A DNA stretch of 8,276 nucleotides from Bacilli bacterium (GTDB lineage Bacteria; Bacillota_I; Bacilli_A; RF39; UBA660), in assembly GCA_900757295.1 (NCBI GenBank), contig CAAENH010000144.1, forward strand, positions 1-8,276, given 5' to 3'. The notes under the pieces were generated by a model, which saw only the letters and a program-made list of their open reading frames with translations, was not told the DNA's origin and did no database searches. This document shows positions 4,938-8,276 of this stretch, in pieces. Both the position numbers and the translations under genes were made by a program. The first letter of the stretch is position 1. Each line of letters starts with the position of its first letter.

Positions 4938-7900
4938 TATTTTTCATTATATCAACTGTTACTTGATCATTATTGATATCTACTGTTTCTTTTAATTTAT
5001 CATTACTAAATTCAAATCCTTTTGCTAAAATTTCACTTTTAATGTATTCTTGATTATTTAGAAAAGCTGTTTTTAATTCTTCATTACAATTAAATTTTAA
5101 ATCTATTCTATCAGCTATATCATATTCTTTTAATTTTCTTAGATTTTGGATTTTAGATACAAATTCTCTAGAAATACCCTCTTCAATTAATTCTTTACTT
5201 AAGTTAGTATTTAGGATTATAAAATTATTATTTTCCATAGCTACATCAAAACCATCTTTTGCAACTATTCTTATATCTACCATGTCAAGAGTTATATTAT
5301 ATTGTTGATCATCAACTTCAAAGAAATGTTCTTCATTATTTTGTAATTCCTTTATTTCTTCTTGAGTATAGCTATTTAAAACTGTTACCAAATCCTTTAT
5401 ATGTGCACCTAAAATTGGACCTGCTGTTTTAAAATTAGGCTTAATAGTGAAGTTCATATATTTAGATAAATCTTTTTCAAAAACAACTTCTTTAACATTT
5501 AATTCTTCTTTAATTAAATCAACTAAATCTGATAGTTTATCATAATTTTTACCATCAATAATTACTTCTTGAATAGGTTGACGAACCTTTATTTTTGTTT
5601 CTTCTCTGGCTTGACGTCCCATACTAATAAGACTTCTAACCAAGCTCATTTTTTCTTCTAATTCTTCATTTATAGCATTTTGATCAAAAACAGGATAATT
5701 GCTTAAATGTACAGATTTTTCATTTGTTAAGTTACGATACATTTCTTCTGATAAGAAAGGAACTATTGGAGCCATTAACTGGCACAATCCAATCAATACT
5801 TCATAAGTTGTGATATAAACTGATTTTTTACTCGTGTCAAATTCATTTTTCCAGAAACGATTTCTATTTCTTCTAATATACCAATTAGATAAATCTTCAC
5901 TAACAAATTCTGTTAGTTCTTTAACTACTTTATGTAAATCATATTCTTCAAAATAAGTAGTAACATTCTTTACTAATTTGTTATATCTAGATAGCAACCA
6001 TTTATCAATTTCTTCTCTAGATGAAATATCAACAAAGCATTCATTTATATCTATAGAATCAGTATTAGCATACATAGTGAAGAAATTATAAGTATTTTTA
6101 AGTGGATTAAAGAATTTAGAATGAACTTCTTTTAAACCATTTACATCAAATCTTAGTGGTGTCCATACAGGAGAAGCGTATAACATGTAATATCTTACTA
6201 AGTCAGCACCATATTCAGTCATTATATCTATTGGATTAATTATATTACCTACTGATTTAGACATTTTTTTGCCATTTGCATCTAGCATCATATCATTTAC
6301 GACTACATTTTTGTAACTTGATACCCCTGATACTAGTGAAGATATACATAATAATGAGTTAAACCATCCTCTTGTTTGGTCTACACCTTCAGCAATAAAA
6401 TCTCCTGGAAATTGAGAATCAAATAATTCTTTGTTTTCAAATGGATAATGAAATTGAGCATATGGCATAGCTCCACTGTCAAACCAAACATCTAATACAT
6501 CTGTTACTCTTTTCATAGTTTTATTACATTTTGGACATTTTAAATGAATATCATCAACATATGGTCTGTGCAATTCTAATTCTTTAACATCAATATCTTC
6601 TATCATTTTTTCTTGTAGTTCTTCTAAAGAACCAATACATTCTATATGATTGCAATCACAAGTCCAGATTGGCATTGGACATCCCCAATATCTATTACGA
6701 GAAATACCCCAATCTACCATACCTTCTAGCCAGTTATTAAATCTTTTTTCACCAACATAAGAAGGATACCAATTAATGCTTTTATTGCAATTAATTATTT
6801 CTTTTTGATATTCAGTAGTTTTAATATACCATGAAGGTTTGGCATAATAAATAAGTGGTTTTTTGCATCTCCAACAATGTGGGTAATCATGAGTTATTTT
6901 TTGTTTTTTAAATAATTTATTGTTTTCTTTTAAATATTTAATTATATCTAATTCTAATTCTTTATCAGTAACAATTCTTCCCTTAAATGGACCAACTGTA
7001 TAGCATCCATCTTTATCTACGCTTTGAGAAAAACTTATACCATACTCTTTTGCTACTCTAGAATCATCTTCACCATATGCAGGAGCTATATGAACAATTC
7101 CTGTACCATCTTGATCAGTTACATAATTATCAGCTAATACTTCAAAAGCTTTTCCTTCAACATTAGCAAAAGGTAATAATTGTTCATACTTCTTACCTAC
7201 TAAATCTGTTCCTTTATATGTTTCTATAATTTCGTAATCTTCACCTAAAACTTTCTCAGCTAAAGTTTTTCCAACAATAAAGTTAAATCCTTTAGAAGAA
7301 GCTTTAATATATTCATAATCTGGATTAACACAAGTTGCAACATTATCAATTAGTGTCCAAGGTGTTGTTGTCCAAACAAGTAAGTAAGCATCTTCATCAA
7401 CAAGTTTTAATGGAACAATTACAGTATTAACAGAATCTTGCTGATATCCTTGAGAAACTTCATTTTGTGATAATTCAGTTCCACATCTAGGACAATATGG
7501 TAGTACTTTATTACCATGATAAACTAATCCTTTATCAAAAATTTGTTTAAATAGCCACCATTCTGATTCTATATAATCATTTGTACAAGTAATGTATGGA
7601 TTTTCACAATCAATAAACTGACCCATCATTTCTGTAACTTTTTTTACTTCATCTATATTAGAATCTGTTTCCTTATTACATTCTTTGCAAAAATTTTCAA
7701 TACCAAATTTTTCAATATCAGATTTATTTTTAAAGCCAAGTTTTTTTTCTACATTTACTTCTATTGGCAATCCATGGGTATCTAAACCAATTTTTCTTAA
7801 TACTTTATAGCCTTGCATAGTTTTGTATTTACATATAGAATCTTTGATTGTTTTAGCAAATACATGATGCAATCCTGGTTTAGCATTAGCATAAATTGGT

Positions 7901-8043
7901 CCATCATAAAATACAAAAGTAGGATTATTTTCTCTATTTTTTATAGTTTCATTTAATATTCCTTCAATTCCATTCCATGATTTTAAAATATCTTTTTCTA
8001 CCAAATGGGCTTCTCTTTTGTCTAATTCTTTAAATTTTTTCAT
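4930..8043 (-). CDS. ileS: Isoleucyl-tRNA synthetase, type 2 (IleRS2)
   Basis: A 1037-residue class I synthetase that charges tRNA-Ile in the cytoplasm. The catalytic core shows DGPIYANAKP (47-56), GLDTHGLPIE (86-95) and KMSKS (593-597). The CP1 editing domain, which removes mischarged Val, shows WTTTPWT (224-230) and GTGIVHIAPAYGEDD (313-327), whose Asp327 corresponds to the conserved editing aspartate. Cysteine pairs suited to zinc lie at 184/187, 390/393 and 503/506. The anticodon-binding and C-terminal regions follow from about 680. Length and motifs fit the IleRS2 (eukaryote-like) type, not the shorter bacterial IleRS1. The HIGH position reads G57-L58-H59-H60, with first and third residues exchanged. 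The ATG has AAGGAG six bases upstream. Expression is governed by the T-box leader, and the 3' end overlaps the glycosylase gene. Confidence 0.97.
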   Translation of the reverse strand: MKKFKELDKREAHLVEKDILKSWNGIEGILNETIKNRENNPTFVFYDGPIYANAKPGLHHVFAKTIKDSICKYKTMQGYKVLRKIGLDTHGLPIEVNVEKKLGFKNKSDIEKFGIENFCKECNKETDSNIDEVKKVTEMMGQFIDCENPYITCTNDYIESEWWLFKQIFDKGLVYHGNKVLPYCPRCGTELSQNEVSQGYQQDSVNTVIVPLKLVDEDAYLLVWTTTPWTLIDNVATCVNPDYEYIKASSKGFNFIVGKTLAEKVLGEDYEIIETYKGTDLVGKKYEQLLPFANVEGKAFEVLADNYVTDQDGTGIVHIAPAYGEDDSRVAKEYGISFSQSVDKDGCYTVGPFKGRIVTDKELELDIIKYLKENNKLFKKQKITHDYPHCWRCKKPLIYYAKPSWYIKTTEYQKEIINCNKSINWYPSYVGEKRFNNWLEGMVDWGISRNRYWGCPMPIWTCDCNHIECIGSLEELQEKMIEDIDVKELELHRPYVDDIHLKCPKCNKTMKRVTDVLDVWFDSGAMPYAQFHYPFENKELFDSQFPGDFIAEGVDQTRGWFNSLLCISSLVSGVSSYKNVVVNDMMLDANGKKMSKSVGNIINPIDIMTEYGADLVRYYMLYASPVWTPLRFDVNGLKEVHSKFFNPLKNTYNFFTMYANTDSIDINECFVDISSREEIDKWLLSRYNKLVKNVTTYFEEYDLHKVVKELTEFVSEDLSNWYIRRNRNRFWKNEFDTSKKSVYITTYEVLIGLCQLMAPIVPFLSEEMYRNLTNEKSVHLSNYPVFDQNAINEELEEKMSLVRSLISMGRQAREETKIKVRQPIQEVIIDGKNYDKLSDLVDLIKEELNVKEVVFEKDLSKYMNFTIKPNFKTAGPILGAHIKDLVTVLNSYTQEEIKELQNNEEHFFEVDDQQYNITLDMVDIRIVAKDGFDVAMENNNFIILNTNLSKELIEEGISREFVSKIQNLRKLKEYDIADRIDLKFNCNEELKTAFLNNQEYIKSEILAKGFEFSNDKLKETVDINNDQVTVDIMKNNE

Positions 8044-8062
8044 AACAATCTCCTTTTTATAA

Positions 8063-8123
8063 TAAAAAAATCATAAACTAAAGGACGAATTATAAATCCG
8101 TGGTACCACCTTAATTTATGATT
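8063..8123 (-). terminator. T-box terminator and competing antiterminator
   Basis: The terminator pairs the segment at 8123-8109 with 8084-8070 (about 14 pairs with one G-U and one bulge) and runs into seven T residues (8070-8064). The alternative antiterminator pairs AAGG (8112-8109) with CCTT (8084-8081) and ACGGA (8101-8097) with TTCGT (8089-8085). This leaves the 7-base bulge TGGTACC (8108-8102). The AAGG and CCTT segments are used by both folds, so the two exclude each other. Confidence 0.9.
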
Positions 8124-8276
8124 AAAATCATCTTTATACTTATAACGTAAGTAACCCGTTTATATTTACTAATTTCAATATAACACATCAAAAGTGATCT
8201 TCAAATATTATTTATTACTAATTCTCATCAGCCATTAGCTTTCTTTAAATAAATTAATATTGACGTCTTTCTCATT
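8063..8276 (-). promoter_or_regulatory. T-box riboswitch, tRNA-Ile responsive
   Basis: The leader RNA of ileS carries the T-box core AAGGTGGTACCACGG (8112-8098). Its TGGT would pair with an uncharged tRNA ending in ACCA, matching the usual A73 of tRNA-Ile. Stem I can be drawn as a basal helix 8265-8260 with 8191-8186, a middle helix 8254-8248 with 8216-8210, and a distal helix 8238-8234 with 8222-8218. The specifier AUC (8198-8196) lies in the internal loop, in the context GAAG-AUC-AC. A small stem III pairs 8153-8148 with 8142-8137. I could not confirm a canonical AGUA S-turn on the 5' strand. Uncharged tRNA-Ile should stabilise the antiterminator and turn on ileS and the genes behind it. 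The promoter lies beyond the window. Confidence 0.92.

Noticed and set aside
8118..8131. Small hairpin ATGATT/AATCAT as a separate element
   Set aside because: It overlaps the 5' arm of the T-box terminator and is better seen as a local alternative fold within that leader than as an independent feature.

Overview
The window is very AT-rich and gene-dense. Six genes lie head to tail on the minus strand, read from right to left. A small regulator gene faces them from the left end, and a seventh minus-strand gene just enters at the left edge. The AT richness, AGGAGGTGA-like ribosome binding sites, sigma-A type promoters, a T-box leader and a GdpP-like DHH phosphoesterase all point to a low-GC Gram-positive bacterium (Firmicutes/Bacillota). 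An uncultured Bacilli/Erysipelotrichia-type or Mollicutes-adjacent lineage is plausible but not proven. The Trp codons I checked are TGG and one gene ends in TGA, so the standard bacterial code applies rather than the Mycoplasma code.

Right end (8276 to 3397). A T-box leader with an AUC (Ile) specifier, antiterminator and terminator precedes ileS, which encodes a 1037-residue type 2 isoleucyl-tRNA synthetase. Its class I HIGH signature reads GLHH. The ileS stop overlaps the start of a family 6-like DNA glycosylase gene. A soluble DHH-DHHA1 phosphoesterase resembling the catalytic half of GdpP follows 38 bp later. These three genes probably form one tRNA-Ile-responsive operon that ends at a hairpin terminator at 3371-3398. 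An internal promoter may also serve the phosphoesterase.

Middle (3381 to 417). engB (ribosome-assembly GTPase), an orphan cysteine-rich type IV pilin-like protein, and der (a double GTPase for 50S assembly) each have a candidate promoter of their own. engB also has a clear terminator. engB and der act in the same process. The pilin between them has no pilus-assembly genes nearby.

Left end (416 to 1). A bidirectional hairpin separates der from a converging small XRE-type regulator gene. Upstream of the regulator, two divergent promoters carry a perfect 9-bp inverted repeat over their -35 regions. The second promoter drives a gene of which only the first five codons (MKNKD) are inside the window.

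There is no tRNA or rRNA gene, CRISPR array, insertion sequence or phage feature, and no non-coding stretch over 300 bp. The most notable points are the swapped HIGH motif of the synthetase, the DHHA1 GGGH motif with Asn in place of His, the gene content under T-box control, the orphan pilin, and the symmetric divergent control region.
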